Positions 35,883 through 44,392 of a DNA stretch of 64,000 bases are shown here, in pieces. Within the stretch, counting starts at the first letter, position 1, and each line of letters starts with the position of its first letter. The DNA is from Mycolicibacterium confluentis (GTDB lineage Bacteria; Actinomycetota; Actinomycetes; Mycobacteriales; Mycobacteriaceae), in contig NZ_AP022612.1 of the NCBI RefSeq assembly GCF_010729895.1, positions 1,674,001 to 1,738,000 on the forward strand, read 5' to 3'. The position numbers and the translations under genes were made by a program. The notes under the pieces were generated by a model. The model was not told the origin of the DNA. It did no database searches and saw only the letters and a list, made by a program, of their open reading frames with translations.

Positions 35883-36226
35883 CAGAGTTCACTAGCCGCA
35901 GCATAGGAGAGTTAATGGACCTGTCACCACTTCCATTTGCGCTAACTCCTGTAGGTGCGGTCACTAGTGGCTGGGATATAGCGGTGGGGGAAGCCTCCGA
36001 GGTCGATCGGAACCAGGCGGCAGAGAATGCATTGCTTCGTCACGTCCACCATGTCTTTGCTGAGCGGCGTTTTGAATTTCGAGCCGCTGTTAGTAGACCG
36101 GGCGTTGCGGTGGAAGCCACGACAAGGAGACCTCCAATCCTGTGCTGCGTCATATCGATGGTGCGTTCCGAAACCACGCGCGAACAACACTTCACCTACA
36201 GGAACATCCAGGTAGCGGCGATTTAG
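35879..36226 (+). CDS. Small protein of unknown function, translationally coupled
   Basis: The 115-aa frame begins at ATG 35879, overlapping the previous stop by 4 nt. No family was recognised; it contains a short helix region NQAAENALLRHVHHVFAERR and ends in a beta-like segment QHFTYRNIQVAAI. Codon use is AT-richer than upstream and resembles the hydrolase gene that follows, so it may be a recently joined or partly degraded gene. The coupling to an upstream gene is the main support. Confidence 0.5.
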   Translation: MTEFTSRSIGELMDLSPLPFALTPVGAVTSGWDIAVGEASEVDRNQAAENALLRHVHHVFAERRFEFRAAVSRPGVAVEATTRRPPILCCVISMVRSETTREQHFTYRNIQVAAI

Positions 36227-36299
36227 TTCAGTGCAGCAAGCAGGCTTTCGGCCAAGTCTGACGCCGACAGCGTAAGCGTCACGAGAATTTGGAGGGTTT

Positions 36300-38105
36300 G
36301 TGAAGATCGTCTTCCTGCACGGTATCGGTGATGGAGACCCGGACTATAGGTGGCTGGATGGGCTGAACCGCGGTCTAGAACAAGCGGGACATCCGATCGT
36401 CGACCGTGATCAAGTGATCACACCGCGCTATAGCGAGTTGCTCAAAGGAGAAGGCCTAGAAGACGTCAAGATGCCGCCGGTCACCTATAAGGTTAAAGAT
36501 GATCGGAGCTCGCGCAGCGATTTCGAACGTCGCCAGGCGCGCGTGCAGCGGTCCCTTCAATTAGAAGACGGCGTGCGCGCATTCGGCTTCAATCTGCTGC
36601 CAGATCCCGTGTGGGCTGCGGCACCGGGGTTCATCGTTGATCATGTGTCGGTCGCCAATCTCGTCCAAGTTCGGCGTTACGTCCGCGAAGAAAAGGTTCG
36701 GGCCAATGTGCTAAGTCGCATCCTTGACTACATCCCGACCCACGGCGACGTCATGCTCATTGCGCACAGTCTCGGCTCGGTTGTCGCCATCGATCTACTT
36801 GATCATCTGGCTACTGACTTGCACGTCCGCCGGTTCATTACGATAGGTAGTCCAGCGGCGATCCGTGCGGTGCATGAAGGCCGCGACCGTTTGCTGAAGA
36901 AGTTCCCCTATGGCCGAGTCGACGACTGGTCGAACTTCCTCAACGCCCGAGACATCGTGACCGGCGGTCGCGGTCTGGCCAGCACATTTCCTGGCGCGCA
37001 GGACTTCACGTTGACTAATGTCAGCGGGCACGGGGCAGACCTGTATCTAGGTGATCCCGCTGTGGCAAAGCTCGCCGCCCACTCGCTGTACCCCTCCAAA
37101 GAGTTAGCTCGCACGACTTCTGACATTGCCGTGCGATTAAGTGACGCCGACGCCGCCACACTGTTGCTTCAGCATTTCGCGGAGGCTGTAGCGCGCAACA
37201 TCAAGGACGACGAGCGGGCGACAAGGTTCCGAGCAGCGCTTCGTATCCTGCGTGAAGACCTCGCAGCCCAGCTGGAGCAGAACGCCGCTGCGGGCCAACA
37301 TCTAGCACCACAGATGGCCGATCTGGTCAACGGCAAGCTGCCGCGCCTTCCGCATCGATGGGAGCTCCACGAAGCCGTCGGCGAAATGGTCGTGCTGGCA
37401 CTAATCAACTGTGTTGCTCCGTATGAGGTCGACCCTGAAGAGGCGCAACGAAAGGCTCTCAACGACATCGCCGTCGAACTCGGTCTCACCCGCAGCGTCG
37501 GCGACAGGGTGGCCGAGGCGATCAAGGAGGTTGGTGAGTGCGTCGCCGGCAAGGGTGGTTTTCCACTTGGTCGGGTCCTTACCGCAGCGGCTGGCGTGGC
37601 ACTGATCGCGGCAGGGCCAGTGGGACTCGCCGTCGCGGCCCCCGCGGGTGTGTTTGGGGCCGCAGCGATTGTGGGGGGACTGGCTGCATTCGGTCCCGGT
37701 GGGATGGTCGGTGGTTTGGCGATGCTCGGAGGCCTCGCCGGCGTGGGTGCGGCCGCCGCGGCTGCCGCCGTGGCGGGTGGCGGTGGCCCAGCGGCTTCAG
37801 TGAACAACTTTGAAAAGCTACTGATGCGTATTGCGGCCGAGTATGCGCGAAAGAAACTTGATCTCCCGTTCGACACTACGGTCTGGTTTCAGCTCACCGA
37901 CTACGAGGGACAGGTCTCCGCGGTTCTCAACCGACTCCAAGCTTTCAGCGATGTCAAGGCGCCGACGATCGTCCAACTGACTGCTGCGCAGGTAGCTGTC
38001 AGAGCGCTACTCGGTTTCATGATGGACAAAGGGCTAGCGCCACCCGAAGTCAGTGATGATGAGAAACGGGCGCTGGAAATGCAAGCGCCACTCATCTCAC
38101 CGTAG
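36300..38105 (+). CDS. Alpha/beta-hydrolase with Gly/Ala-rich membrane-like segment
   Basis: The 601-aa product opens with a hydrolase beta strand and oxyanion motif (VFLHGIGDGD), has a lipase-type nucleophile elbow AHSLGS with Ser157, and a likely catalytic His244 in SGHGADLYL. After a helical middle region comes a stretch near residues 425-500 made almost only of Gly, Ala, Val, Leu and Ile. It looks like glycine-zipper transmembrane hairpins. A soluble C-terminal part follows. The GTG at 36300 has GGAGG 4 nt upstream. There is no signal peptide, so the protein would act from the cytoplasm on the membrane. In this defence island a lipase or membrane-disrupting effector is a reasonable inference, but no named family was recognised. 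It ends convergently with the gene at 38189. Confidence 0.8.
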   Translation: MKIVFLHGIGDGDPDYRWLDGLNRGLEQAGHPIVDRDQVITPRYSELLKGEGLEDVKMPPVTYKVKDDRSSRSDFERRQARVQRSLQLEDGVRAFGFNLLPDPVWAAAPGFIVDHVSVANLVQVRRYVREEKVRANVLSRILDYIPTHGDVMLIAHSLGSVVAIDLLDHLATDLHVRRFITIGSPAAIRAVHEGRDRLLKKFPYGRVDDWSNFLNARDIVTGGRGLASTFPGAQDFTLTNVSGHGADLYLGDPAVAKLAAHSLYPSKELARTTSDIAVRLSDADAATLLLQHFAEAVARNIKDDERATRFRAALRILREDLAAQLEQNAAAGQHLAPQMADLVNGKLPRLPHRWELHEAVGEMVVLALINCVAPYEVDPEEAQRKALNDIAVELGLTRSVGDRVAEAIKEVGECVAGKGGFPLGRVLTAAAGVALIAAGPVGLAVAAPAGVFGAAAIVGGLAAFGPGGMVGGLAMLGGLAGVGAAAAAAAVAGGGGPAASVNNFEKLLMRIAAEYARKKLDLPFDTTVWFQLTDYEGQVSAVLNRLQAFSDVKAPTIVQLTAAQVAVRALLGFMMDKGLAPPEVSDDEKRALEMQAPLISP

Positions 38106-38126
38106 CGGTGGCTGTTGTTCGGAGTA

Positions 38127-38161
38127 TTCATTCAGCCATTTGGACCTGCTGGGTGAACGAA
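38127..38161. terminator. Weak stem-loop between convergent genes
   Basis: TTCATTCAGCC (38127-38137) and GGGTGAACGAA (38151-38161) can pair at 9 of 11 positions across a 13-nt loop. It lies between the convergent hydrolase gene and the minus-strand gene at 38189. There is no T-tract on either side, so termination is only possible, as is common in mycobacteria. Confidence 0.3.
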
Positions 38162-38188
38162 GGGTCTGCTGCACGATCAGGTGACAGT

Positions 38189-38692
38189 TTAGTCTGCGTA
38201 CCGTCGAGGTTCGATGACCGGCGGGGCTGTTCGCCGTGTGTCCGTTTCAGCCGTCGCGGGCGGCGTATATCGGTACCGCTCGGCGATGTCCGACACGCGT
38301 TCTGGGAGACCTTCGAGTGGATACCCCGACCACCGGATGGTGTCGGGATCGTCGCCCTTCTGCAGGGCGATGTGGCCGGGCCACTCCTCCTCGAGATCGA
38401 GCAGGTAGTAGTAGAGGGCAGGATCATCGGTGTCGTTCCACGGGCCCGGGTCGATGAGTGACCTCCTGGTGTCGCGGACCAAACCCCACGTGATGTCTGA
38501 GGGCGGGGTCGTGTACAACAGGTACATGGTCGCTCCCTCGGTCCAGGCGTGGGACACCTCAAAGACGTAGTGGCCGGGACGGCGACTTTCCGCGTTCTTC
38601 ACGTTCTCAATTGCGATGTGCCGCAGCAGCTTCTGCAGCACATCGGCAGCGAGCTTGCGCTCTGCTTGGGTGGGCTCAGTTGATGGGGACAT
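38189..38692 (-). CDS. Unknown acidic protein coupled to the WXG-like gene, possible immunity or chaperone
   Basis: The 167-aa product has no family I recognise; it is acidic, with many Tyr/Trp (ALYYYLLDLEEEWPG near residue 98) and no signal peptide. The ATG at 38692 overlaps the end of the upstream gene by 17 nt in another frame, indicating tight coupling. A cytoplasmic acidic protein placed directly after a WXG-like exported protein is the usual position of an immunity protein or secretion chaperone; this is inference from layout only. Confidence 0.7.
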   Translation of the reverse strand: MSPSTEPTQAERKLAADVLQKLLRHIAIENVKNAESRRPGHYVFEVSHAWTEGATMYLLYTTPPSDITWGLVRDTRRSLIDPGPWNDTDDPALYYYLLDLEEEWPGHIALQKGDDPDTIRWSGYPLEGLPERVSDIAERYRYTPPATAETDTRRTAPPVIEPRRYAD

Positions 38693-39113
38693 TGTTGTTC
38701 ACCCATGGCGGCGTCCAGGTCCAAGTCGGTTCGATCTCCACCACTCCGCTCCCGCCCGCAATGGGATACATCGTGATCAATCCTTTCTGCCCACCGCCGG
38801 GGATCTCCGGACTTGCGTTCGTGTTCGCGACAATCCTCATCGTGAGACTCTCGCCGGTGTCATCGCAACTGATCAGTCCAAAGAGGCCGGAAGTGCAGCG
38901 TACCCGGTTAATTGGCACCTCGTAGACCAGTGTTCCGCCGGTATTGCTGATCGGTTGACTGTGGGAGATGAGGTCTTTGAACACATTCGGGTTCACCACC
39001 CCATGGCGCCAATAGGCTTTATCCCACCCAAACCCCTGCCTGGTGACGGCGTCGTAGTAGCCGCGGCGCATGATCACGTGGTTTCCGTCGAGGTCGGTCG
39101 CCTCGGCAATCAC
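38676..39113 (-). CDS. C-terminal half of a WXG-like protein (split gene or separate ORF)
   Basis: From a GTG at 39113 the frame encodes 145 aa with a compact domain (GYYDAVTRQGFGWDKAYW, NPNVFKDLISHSQP, INRVRCTSGLFGLISCDD), two cysteines likely paired, and a Trp-rich end. I recall this C-terminal domain in mycobacterial proteins attached to the N-terminal helical domain encoded just upstream, so this is probably the second half of a frameshifted gene. The GTG lies immediately after the stop of the upstream piece, so independent translation by coupling is also possible. An upstream extension to 39311 is out of frame with the real coding and is not used. Confidence 0.6.
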   Translation of the reverse strand: MIAEATDLDGNHVIMRRGYYDAVTRQGFGWDKAYWRHGVVNPNVFKDLISHSQPISNTGGTLVYEVPINRVRCTSGLFGLISCDDTGESLTMRIVANTNASPEIPGGGQKGLITMYPIAGGSGVVEIEPTWTWTPPWVNNNVPIN

Positions 39114-39114
39114 A

Positions 39115-39711
39115 TCATTTACTGGGTAAGACGGATGGCGGTGGCGCGGTCTTGTAATCCACGGCTTGGACGGTTCGGTCGTTGGGGAAGTCGTCGAGCT
39201 TGTGGTCGGCCAGTTGCGCGACAGTCGCGGTGATCCTTGCGGCGATGTCATTGTCAGCGACGATGAGTGCCGAGGCGCGACTGGCGATCGTCGCCGCGTG
39301 TTGTTGGGCATGACCGATGCGAAATGCGCCGGCCCTGCTGCTGTCGGTCACCGCAAGGTTCTCACCCACGGTGAAACCGGCGTTGCGAGCCGCGTTGATG
39401 GCATCGACGGTGTGGCGTTTGAGGTAGTCAAGCTGGTCAGCGCCACGGCGGGCGACCACGGCGGCGTCCTGCAACGAGTCGGCGAGACGGCGGACTTTCA
39501 CCAAGTCAGCGAAGGCGCGGTTCTGGCCGGCTTCGGCGGCTTGGCCCTCCCAGACCGTCCCGCCCGGGCAGACGGTGCCCCGATGAACGTTGGTGAAGGC
39601 GTCCTCCCAGCGCTCAGCGGCAGCCACCCAGTCGGTCGCGCCACGGCGGAGGTGTTCGGTGTCCCAGCCGAGGACCTGCGACAGGCTCGGCACCCCCACA
39701 CCCCGGCCCAT
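39115..39711 (-). CDS. N-terminal WXG100/ESX-like helical protein (probably 5' part of a split gene)
   Basis: The 198-aa product starts with VLGWDTEHLRRGATDWVAAA, the opening of mycobacterial WXG-like secretion-substrate domains, followed by a long helical hairpin. It ends abruptly after a short proline run (TAPPPSV) with a TGA at 39115-39117, where related proteins continue into a C-terminal domain. That domain is present immediately downstream in another frame. There is no Sec signal peptide, in line with ESX-type export. A damage-box-like CTGTCAGTG upstream lacks a matching -10 box. Confidence 0.75.
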   Translation of the reverse strand: MGRGVGVPSLSQVLGWDTEHLRRGATDWVAAAERWEDAFTNVHRGTVCPGGTVWEGQAAEAGQNRAFADLVKVRRLADSLQDAAVVARRGADQLDYLKRHTVDAINAARNAGFTVGENLAVTDSSRAGAFRIGHAQQHAATIASRASALIVADNDIAARITATVAQLADHKLDDFPNDRTVQAVDYKTAPPPSVLPSK

Positions 39712-39956
39712 CTACACCCGCACCGGCCCGATCGGCCGCACTGACAGCACTGCGCCACGCGCCGTCAGTGCCGATAAGGATCCGTCGTAAACGTTCAGCC
39801 TCCCCACGCGGCGGAGTCTAGAACCGGCCGCTGAATCCGGCTATTCACCCGACGTAGCTGGCCCCGAGTAGGCGCCCCGCTCCGATGAAAGCGCTGGCCA
39901 CCAGGGGGCTCTGAACGGCGCCGCGGCTGTCGGTGCCCGTGCGTAGCCTCCGCCAC
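39712..39956. other. Divergent intergenic region
   Basis: The 245 bp hold the promoters of the minus-strand WXG-like gene and the plus-strand gene at 39957. The plus-strand damage promoter is listed separately. For the WXG-like gene no clear -10 box was found. No coding frame is supported. Confidence 0.5.
39927..39949 (+). promoter_or_regulatory. RecA-NDp/PafBC-type DNA-damage promoter
   Basis: CTGTCGGTG (39927-39935), exactly 8 nt, TAGCCT (39944-39949), then 7 nt to ATG at 39957. This matches the established mycobacterial damage promoter TTGTCRGTG-N8-TANNNT at every defined position except the first T. Spacing to the ATG predicts a leaderless transcript. Confidence 0.8.
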
Positions 39957-41102
39957 ATGAACGACAAGCGACGAGCACACCGGGCCAAGCAGGCCCGACG
40001 TGACGTGCGGCGGGCCCGACGCCGCGATCAGGAGAGTCTGGCTGACCCGACGCTCACCGATGCCATACGCAGTGCGCTGGCGAAGCATCCCGCCGACCTG
40101 CTCAGTGCGGCCAGCCTTCTGATCGATGCCGCGACCCCCGAACGGTTTCCATGGCCGACCCCCAGCGGTCGCGCGACGCCGTCTCTGGACAATGTCCTGA
40201 ACGCCTTGTGCGGTGCCCGAAGTCGGGAGACGACGGCGCTGCTGGCCGTGATCGCCGAACTGCTGGCTGACGATCCGGAGCCGCAGCTGCGATGCCGACG
40301 CGAAGTGGCGCAGCGCGGCGACCATCTGCCCCGCTGGATCCGCGCTCTGCCGCAGGCCGAGGCGTACCGGGCGGTGCGCAGAACACATGTGCTTGGTGAC
40401 GTGGATGAACTGGTGCTCGGTGTGCGACTCGGTGGTGGGCACGAGCTGACGGTCAGTGTCCTGATCGACCACCTGCTGTTGTCCGGTGTCGCCGACGCGG
40501 GTGTGGTGCCAGAACCGATCGACGAGGCCCTTGCTCGGGTCGTCGAAACCAGTACCGATACCGAGGTCGTCGAGATGAACCTTGCCGATGCACGGGCGTG
40601 GATCGAGGAGGCGCTCGCACGGCCGACGTTCGCGCCGAAGACCGAAACATGGCCTCTCTACCGGGCTTTGGTGCAGTGGGTGGTGAGTCGGCTGCCCGAG
40701 GGCGGTGCGCGCCGGTCACCGGCCATGGGGTGGGTGGCAGCTGAGGAGTTGTGCACTGACTTCTTCGCGAGCGGCCTCGCAGCGCCGTTCACCGCCTCCG
40801 ACCACCGGGAGGTGCTGTGGGAACTGTTCGAGACGGGGTCGGGTGACCCCGTGCGGTGGAGCGCGGCGCGCGTCGAACAGGCGCTCGGCGGCATACGCTA
40901 CGGCGGCGACTTCACTCCGTTGGAGGTTGCCCTGGACGTTCCGGACCTGTTGCGGGCGTTCATTCCATACGCCCACGCGCAGAGCGGGATTCACGACGAA
41001 TTCACCTCACAGGCAATCGCCGCCATCGACGAGCTTAGGTTGGGCTACCGGCGGAAGGTGTTGAGGCAGGCGAACAATTGGGAGTTCGGCGATGCGGTCT
41101 AG
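39957..41102 (+). CDS. Conserved unknown protein under a DNA-damage promoter
   Basis: The 381-aa product is mainly helical with a very basic N-terminal tail (RRAHRAKQARRDVRRARRR near residues 4-22) that could bind nucleic acid. No known domain was recognised; there is no signal peptide or membrane segment. ATG 39957 is chosen because it lies 7 nt after a TAGCCT -10 box, giving a leaderless message; a frame extending to 39933 would start inside the promoter. The promoter matches the PafBC/RecA-NDp class, so the gene is likely induced by DNA damage. A repair or nucleoid function is inference. Confidence 0.85.
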   Translation: MNDKRRAHRAKQARRDVRRARRRDQESLADPTLTDAIRSALAKHPADLLSAASLLIDAATPERFPWPTPSGRATPSLDNVLNALCGARSRETTALLAVIAELLADDPEPQLRCRREVAQRGDHLPRWIRALPQAEAYRAVRRTHVLGDVDELVLGVRLGGGHELTVSVLIDHLLLSGVADAGVVPEPIDEALARVVETSTDTEVVEMNLADARAWIEEALARPTFAPKTETWPLYRALVQWVVSRLPEGGARRSPAMGWVAAEELCTDFFASGLAAPFTASDHREVLWELFETGSGDPVRWSAARVEQALGGIRYGGDFTPLEVALDVPDLLRAFIPYAHAQSGIHDEFTSQAIAAIDELRLGYRRKVLRQANNWEFGDAV

Positions 41103-41357
41103 CGGCAGGCCGCCCAGCCCCGCGCCCACATCGTCGGCGGCTGCCCGTCCTGCGGCGCTGTGCACCCCGTCAGCCGCCGTGAGTGCAATGACCAACGACG
41201 TGTCCGCCCGAACCTCGCAACGATTCCCACCGCCGAACGCGCCGCAGAGCGGACTCGGCAGTGCCGATTGGCTGCATCGACGCGATTGGCGCACGCGCTC
41301 GGTGCATGCGTAGCCGACTGCCTGACGTCGAACCCGGGCTGTGCAGCGGTTCTGAGG

Positions 41358-42392
41358 TCAGTGGGGAGGCGAAGCAACGACGTCGATGCACTCGACTTGG
41401 CCTGCTGTCACGTAATTCTCCGGCTGAATCCGACTCTCACCGGACCAGCGGTAAGCCATCAGCTCTCCGCCCTTGACCGCGCTGAAGTCGACACATGCCG
41501 TGTATTCGGTCCAGTCATGTTGGTGCTCAGGCGTTCCCTGCCGCCAGTAGTGGCCGTAGAACACCGGAACGTCGCCGGTGTAGACGTAGGACTGCGTGTC
41601 GTGAGGCAGTTCCAGGTCGGGCAACGGCGGATAGGGCTCACCTGTGGCGGTGGTGAAACGACCACCCATTTCGGCGATGTCGCGCAGGGTGCGGCCGGTG
41701 CTGTTCCACCAGCGCATGCGGGCGCTGTCGCGAGGGTGGCCGTCCTTGTCGTGATAGGGGAGTTCGCCGTGGTCGACCAGGCTGATCTCGGGTCCCTTCA
41801 GCAGTGTCTCGACGGCCCGGAAGAGTGGATCGTGCTTCGTGCTGGCCGCCACCAGATGCTTGACGTCGGCGAACGGTGTGGCTGAATCGCACCGTGTTTC
41901 GACCGCGGCGATCGACTCGTCATGCCAGCACGCGTGCACCACGCGAAGGTTGTCGAGGTCCAGCCACAGCGGAATCGTCGTGAACCACTCGAGGTACCGC
42001 TGACGATCAGCGCCGGTGACCTGTGTGAGGAACGCCGAGTGCTGATCGGTGTTCTTCTCCGATCGGTCATCGTCCGGATCGTCGTGTGGGCGCAGGAACT
42101 TCCCACTGCCGCCCGGCCACTCGGTGTGATAGGCGAGGGCGTTGAATTCGTGGTTGCCCATGACGATTTGGGCGCTGCCGGCATCGACCATTGCCTTGAC
42201 GATCTCCAGCACGCGAAGCTGTTCCGGCCCCCGGTCGATCAGGTCGCCGACGAAGATCGCCTGCCGGCGAGGGTGCCGGAAAACGCTGGACCCGTCGACC
42301 TGGTAGTCCAGCGCGGTCAGCAGCGCTTCGAGCTTGGTGGCGCATCCGTGGACATCGCCGATGATGTCGTACCCCTGTACCGCGTTGTTCAA
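41358..42392 (-). CDS. Calcineurin-like metallophosphoesterase
   Basis: The 344-aa protein has all metal-binding motifs of the calcineurin/ApaH superfamily: GDVHG (residues 12-16), GDLIDRG near 49, GNHEFNA near 81, and later histidines in HACWHDES near 153 and FYGHYW near 275. It is close to diadenosine-tetraphosphatase and serine/threonine phosphatase-like enzymes; the substrate cannot be told. The start is the TTG at 42392, backed by AGGGGG about 9 nt upstream and by the position of GDVHG; no ATG or GTG fits. It stands alone between divergent and convergent neighbours. Confidence 0.85.
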   Translation of the reverse strand: MNNAVQGYDIIGDVHGCATKLEALLTALDYQVDGSSVFRHPRRQAIFVGDLIDRGPEQLRVLEIVKAMVDAGSAQIVMGNHEFNALAYHTEWPGGSGKFLRPHDDPDDDRSEKNTDQHSAFLTQVTGADRQRYLEWFTTIPLWLDLDNLRVVHACWHDESIAAVETRCDSATPFADVKHLVAASTKHDPLFRAVETLLKGPEISLVDHGELPYHDKDGHPRDSARMRWWNSTGRTLRDIAEMGGRFTTATGEPYPPLPDLELPHDTQSYVYTGDVPVFYGHYWRQGTPEHQHDWTEYTACVDFSAVKGGELMAYRWSGESRIQPENYVTAGQVECIDVVASPPH

Positions 42393-42824
42393 TGTGGCTT
42401 ACCCCCTGGCCATTCTGCCCGTCCCTCTCTGTGGAACGGTCCTCCAGTTAGATGATCCCAGCAGCCACCGACAGCCGTCCGGCATGCGAGCGTCGCTCGG
42501 GGCGGCGCAGGACGGCCGCTCCGGGTGCCTGTCGGCGCGAATCCAGCCTCTCCAGTGCCGTGGCGGGCCGTCAGGCGAGCTCTTTGCCCCCGCCGCCGTA
42601 AGTCCCGTCGTGCCGGCGGCCCGCAGCGGGTGCACACTCGCAGAGCCCCCCGCGTAATACGCTCACACAAGCTGGTGAGCGCACCGGTCAGAGACAACGA
42701 GATGGCTGCGAAACCGGGAGCCTCCAGTGGATGCGCCTGGGCGCGACGACGACGGGGGAGAGACGCAGTGGACTCCGGTGATGGGGGGAGCGTGGTGGCG
42801 GGTGCGTTGACCCACAGGGAATCG
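42393..42824. other. Intergenic region, no supported gene
   Basis: This 432-bp stretch separates the divergent phosphoesterase gene from the gene at 42825. A long open frame extends into it from the right gene but encodes an Arg-rich, unlikely sequence. Several GC-rich small hairpins are present around 42590-42640. No riboswitch, tRNA or clear promoter was recognised. Confidence 0.4.
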
Positions 42825-43295
42825 ATGCTCATCAACTTCGCCAACGGCAGCTATCAATGGGTGAGCGTCAAACTGTTCGACTTGCCCGCCGGCCTCGGCG
42901 ATGAGGCGGCGTTGGCGGCGCTGCTGGCCGACGTGCACTACCGCGACAGCTACGACAGCCGGGAGGAACGCGACTCGGTGACGGTGCACGGCCCGTATCT
43001 GCTGGAGGGCATCAGCGTGGCATCGTTCACGCCGATCGCCGCGGCCGATGCGATCACCGAGTTGCGGGTGTGGGCCGGCTATTACGTGCAACCGGGTGCG
43101 GAGTTGGCCGCCGAGTTGGAGCGCGAGGTGTTCGCGCGGATCACCGTGGCCGATGCCCGCTACCGGCTGGCCGATCTGCGGGAGAGCGCGCCAGCGCCGT
43201 TCTCCCCGGTGGGCACCGAGAGTGGGGTCGTGGAGTTGGTGCTGCTGGATCGCGGCGCGGGCGAGCTGGCGCTGGTGGTGGCCAGCGACGACTGA
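42825..43295 (+). CDS. Conserved mycobacterial unknown protein
   Basis: From ATG 42825 the product is 156 aa, starting MLINFANGSYQWVSVKLFD. It has alternating beta strands and helices, and no recognised family. AGGGA 5 nt before this ATG supports it; upstream ATGs at 42703 and 42525 give Arg-rich extensions without coding character. It ends 13 bp before the convergent gene at 43309. Confidence 0.65.
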   Translation: MLINFANGSYQWVSVKLFDLPAGLGDEAALAALLADVHYRDSYDSREERDSVTVHGPYLLEGISVASFTPIAAADAITELRVWAGYYVQPGAELAAELEREVFARITVADARYRLADLRESAPAPFSPVGTESGVVELVLLDRGAGELALVVASDD

Positions 43296-43308
43296 CCGTG
43301 CCGGTGGG

Positions 43309-43857
43309 TCAGTCCTGGCCCAGGGCGGCGACGAATCCGGCCTGCAGATCGTCGGCCAGCGCGGTCAACTCACCGACGTACAACTCGCGGCGGTCGGTCG
43401 CGGCGAACAGACCCTGCACGATGAGCCGACCGGCATGTGGTTCATCGGCGGCGGCCAGGTAGAAGCTGTGCTGAGCCCACACCGGCGTGCCGTCAGTGGC
43501 CACCACGCCGGTCGCGCGCACCGCGACCACGCCAGGGCGCGCCGGGGTGGTCAGCACGCGGCTGGAGATCTGCTGGGCCTGCGCGACGCGCAGCGCACGG
43601 TCGGCATGGAACCGCACCGCGTCGTAGGTCGGCAGATCGGTGAAGCCGTACACCTCGAGGGCGGCCGACGCGTCGAAGCCCCCGTCGCGGCGGGGACCGC
43701 GCACCGCCGCCCGTACCGATTCGCCCGCGTTGACCGCGCTCCAGCCTGCCGGCAACGCCACGGCGGTGAGCCATTCCGGGAACCGCGCAATGGGCAGCGT
43801 GGTGAAGTCGTCGGTCTCGGCCGCGACCGCGGCGGGCATCGAGTCGTAGAGCATCAT
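43309..43857 (-). CDS. LpqN/LpqT-like protein without lipobox
   Basis: The 182-aa product has PAGWSAVNAGESVRAAV near residue 36 and a strand-rich middle, resembling the soluble domain of mycobacterial LpqN/LpqT lipoproteins. Signal peptide and lipobox cysteine are absent, so it would be cytoplasmic. The similarity is recalled from pattern, not measured. Two ATG codons start the frame (43857 and 43854); no clear Shine-Dalgarno was seen. It is convergent with the gene at 42825. Confidence 0.6.
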   Translation of the reverse strand: MMLYDSMPAAVAAETDDFTTLPIARFPEWLTAVALPAGWSAVNAGESVRAAVRGPRRDGGFDASAALEVYGFTDLPTYDAVRFHADRALRVAQAQQISSRVLTTPARPGVVAVRATGVVATDGTPVWAQHSFYLAAADEPHAGRLIVQGLFAATDRRELYVGELTALADDLQAGFVAALGQD

Positions 43858-43960
43858 CAGGGCGCCCCGGGGTCAGGAGACCACTCGCCAACTGATTCCC
43901 CCATGCCGACAGGCTAGCCACATAAGCTCTGCCGCACACTTCATCCCGCCGCCCGGGGAC

Positions 43961-44323
43961 CTACAGGATGCCCGGCGGCTTCTGCAGGTGACGCGCCAAC
44001 CCATCCCAGTTGTCGCGTTCGATGTAGCGCATGTACTCGGCGCCCTCGACGCCGTAGATGCCGCGCGAGTCGCCGTCGAGCACCCAGGCGTGCTGCTTAT
44101 CGGCTTGGGCGATCAGGCGCGCCTGCTGGTGACGGCGCCGTTTCTCAGCCTCCTGGCTGCGCCGGACCGACTCTCGAACGATCACACTTCCGAGCCAGCA
44201 GGCGGCGACGATCGCCAGCACCCCGACGATCCACCAGAAGTACTTGATGATCAGCCCGATGATGATCAGCAGGCCAAACGCCGCGAAACCACCACCGCCG
44301 GAAGAACTTCCCCGACCACTCAT
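43961..44323 (-). CDS. Small membrane protein
   Basis: The 120-aa product has a Gly/Ser-rich start, two adjoining hydrophobic segments at about residues 13-30 and 30-48 (FGLLIIIGLIIKYFWWIVG), then a highly basic stretch (RRSQEAEKRRRHQQAR) and an acidic C-terminal part. This predicts a membrane-anchored protein with a cytoplasmic tail. GGGAGG lies about 6 nt before the ATG at 44323. No family was recognised. Confidence 0.7.
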   Translation of the reverse strand: MSGRGSSSGGGGFAAFGLLIIIGLIIKYFWWIVGVLAIVAACWLGSVIVRESVRRSQEAEKRRRHQQARLIAQADKQHAWVLDGDSRGIYGVEGAEYMRYIERDNWDGLARHLQKPPGIL

Positions 44324-44392
44324 GCCACCCTCCCGTCATCCCCACGAACATGGTCTCAGCAGCCACCGACATCGGGCGGCGGCGAGACGAGT

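Noticed and set aside
39712..39756. CTGTCAGTG on the minus strand upstream of the WXG-like gene as a damage promoter
   Set aside because: No TANNNT box occurs at the required 8-nt spacing, and the plus-strand reading fails as well.
42525..42824. Upstream extension of the gene at 42825
   Set aside because: The extension is Arg-rich with no coding character, while the ATG at 42825 has a nearby AGGGA.
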